From NCBI GenBank assembly GCA_937944035.1, contig CALDZQ010000364.1:1-5769 (forward strand): 5,769 nt of DNA. Direction: 5' to 3'. Shown here in pieces: positions 5,322-5,769 of the stretch. Made by a program: the position numbers and the translations under genes. Below the pieces are notes generated by a model, which was not told the DNA's origin, did not search any database, and saw only the letters and a list, made by a program, of their open reading frames with translations. Position 1 is the stretch's first letter. Each line of letters starts with the position of its first letter. This DNA is from an uncultured Neomegalonema sp. (GTDB lineage: Bacteria; Pseudomonadota; Alphaproteobacteria; Rhodobacterales; Rhodobacteraceae).

Positions 5322-5350
5322 GGGTGAGGGGTTTTCGTTCCCCCTCACCC
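5322..5350 (-). terminator. GC-rich hairpin after the solute-binding protein gene
   Basis: GGGTGAGGGG (5322-5331) and CCCCTCACCC (5341-5350) form a perfect 10-bp stem with a 9-base loop, starting 14 bases beyond the stop of the minus-strand solute-binding protein gene. The position fits a transcription terminator or 3'-end stabiliser. Only TATT follows on the minus strand, not a real U-tract, so intrinsic termination is uncertain. Confidence 0.5.
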
Positions 5351-5364
5351 CTTCAAAGCAGTCC

Positions 5365-5769
5365 CTACAGACCCAACCAGCCGTCTACACGGTCGGAGTT
5401 CTCCGCAACCCATTCCTTGGCCACTTCCGCCGGATCACGCTCTTTACCCGCGATCTGGAAGGCAAAGTTGCTGACCGTATCGGTATCCAGCGCCATATTC
5501 GCCAGAAATTCCGCAATCGCGGGCGACCGGTCGGCGAGGGTGTTGGCATAGGCCACCTGAACCTTCTTCAGCGCATCTTCCGACGCGACGTAGGAGTTCT
5601 CGAACCAGTCAGGATCGTCCGACGGCTGGACCATCTTGTATTTCTCAGGGTCATACGCAGGCTCCGTCAGGCGCACGACATCATACAGGAACCAGATCGC
5701 GTGCGGCGCATAGCAATAAAACGCATAGCCGCGCTCTTTCTCGATGCTGTCACCCACGGTCGCAACCAT
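5365..5769 (-). CDS. ABC transporter substrate-binding protein, OpuAC (glycine betaine/choline/proline) type, C-terminal part (partial)
   Basis: The minus-strand frame is open from the window edge to TAG at 5365-5367, giving 134 residues. OpuAC-type proteins are usually about 300 residues, so the N-terminal lobe and signal peptide lie outside. The ATG exactly at the edge (5769) is probably internal. The fragment shows the typical C-terminal lobe: a Y-F--Y-PH-IW---D--RL-EP pattern (15-37, the PH-W ligand-pocket region), a W-FENSYV strand, a KKVQVAYANTLADRSPAIAEF helix pair in short form (KKV...RSPAIAEF, 68-88), the D--VS-F-F-I helix, and a closing DPAEVAKEWV...NSDRV--WL (112-131). Such lipid-anchored or periplasmic proteins deliver quaternary amines or other compatible solutes to an ABC importer. 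The ligand cannot be named from this part. The amidase gene follows on the same strand after 393 bp. Confidence 0.82.
   Translation of the reverse strand: MVATVGDSIEKERGYAFYCYAPHAIWFLYDVVRLTEPAYDPEKYKMVQPSDDPDWFENSYVASEDALKKVQVAYANTLADRSPAIAEFLANMALDTDTVSNFAFQIAGKERDPAEVAKEWVAENSDRVDGWLGL

Larger units (their letters stand above)
4972..5364. other. Intergenic region upstream of the amidase gene
   Basis: This 393-bp stretch separates the end of the solute-binding protein gene from the start of the amidase gene, both on the minus strand. It holds a possible small plus-strand ORF (5023-5181), repeat copy 2 (5135-5266), a 10-bp-stem hairpin (5322-5350) and a weak 5-bp stem CCCCG/CGGGG (5088-5107). 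I saw no convincing minus-strand promoter for the amidase. The length and the hairpins suggest the two minus-strand genes are not one simple transcript. Confidence 0.6.

Noticed and set aside
1..5769. Search for CRISPR arrays, tRNA or rRNA genes, transposases or integrases
   Set aside because: No regularly spaced repeats, no tRNA cloverleaf-like stretch with a T-arm motif, and no recognisable mobile-element protein were seen on either strand.

Overview
The window looks like part of an alphaproteobacterial chromosome. Most of it is very GC-rich (49 of 60 bases G/C at 2161-2220). It carries palindromic intergenic repeats of the 'GTCAT...GCGAAGGC...ATCCAG' type and a conserved-looking hypothetical gene of a kind I associate with that class. 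The exact genus cannot be read from the sequence.

Layout. (1) 1-252, + strand: 3' end of an enoyl-CoA hydratase/isomerase (crotonase) gene that begins before the window. (2) 253-527: a non-coding gap between convergent genes, with copy 1 of a palindromic repeat and a second branched inverted repeat. (3) 528-3060, - strand: a PLP-dependent threonine/serine dehydratase-like gene (3060-2086, TTG start), then a conspicuously AT-richer orphan gene (2018-1323), then a hypothetical gene (1214-528). (4) 3061-3214: a divergent promoter region. (5) 3215-3565, + strand: a RidA-family enamine/imine deaminase. Its stop codon interlocks with the stop of the next gene. (6) 3562-4971, - strand: an amidase-signature hydrolase with a complete Ser-Ser-Lys triad. 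(7) 4972-5364: a non-coding region with a possible 52-residue ORF, copy 2 of the repeat and a GC-rich hairpin. (8) 5365-5769, - strand: C-terminal part of an OpuAC-type ABC substrate-binding protein that continues beyond the window.

Function. The strongest functional link is the divergent dehydratase/RidA pair. Dehydratases of this fold release reactive 2-aminoacrylate or 2-aminocrotonate, and RidA proteins hydrolyse these to 2-keto acids. With the amidase and the solute-binding protein next door, the block may be a small catabolic locus for an imported amide or amino-acid-like (osmolyte-like) nitrogen compound. That link is inferred from neighbourhood only.

The main oddities are four. The two copies of the palindromic repeat keep perfect stems through compensatory base changes. 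The second copy carries an extra hairpin module. The AT-richer orphan gene is bracketed by a 9-bp exact direct repeat and preceded by a 14-bp perfect palindrome and a promoter-like sequence. A small ORF with an ideal Shine-Dalgarno sequence runs into the repeat. I found no CRISPR array, tRNA, rRNA, transposase or recognisable defence system.
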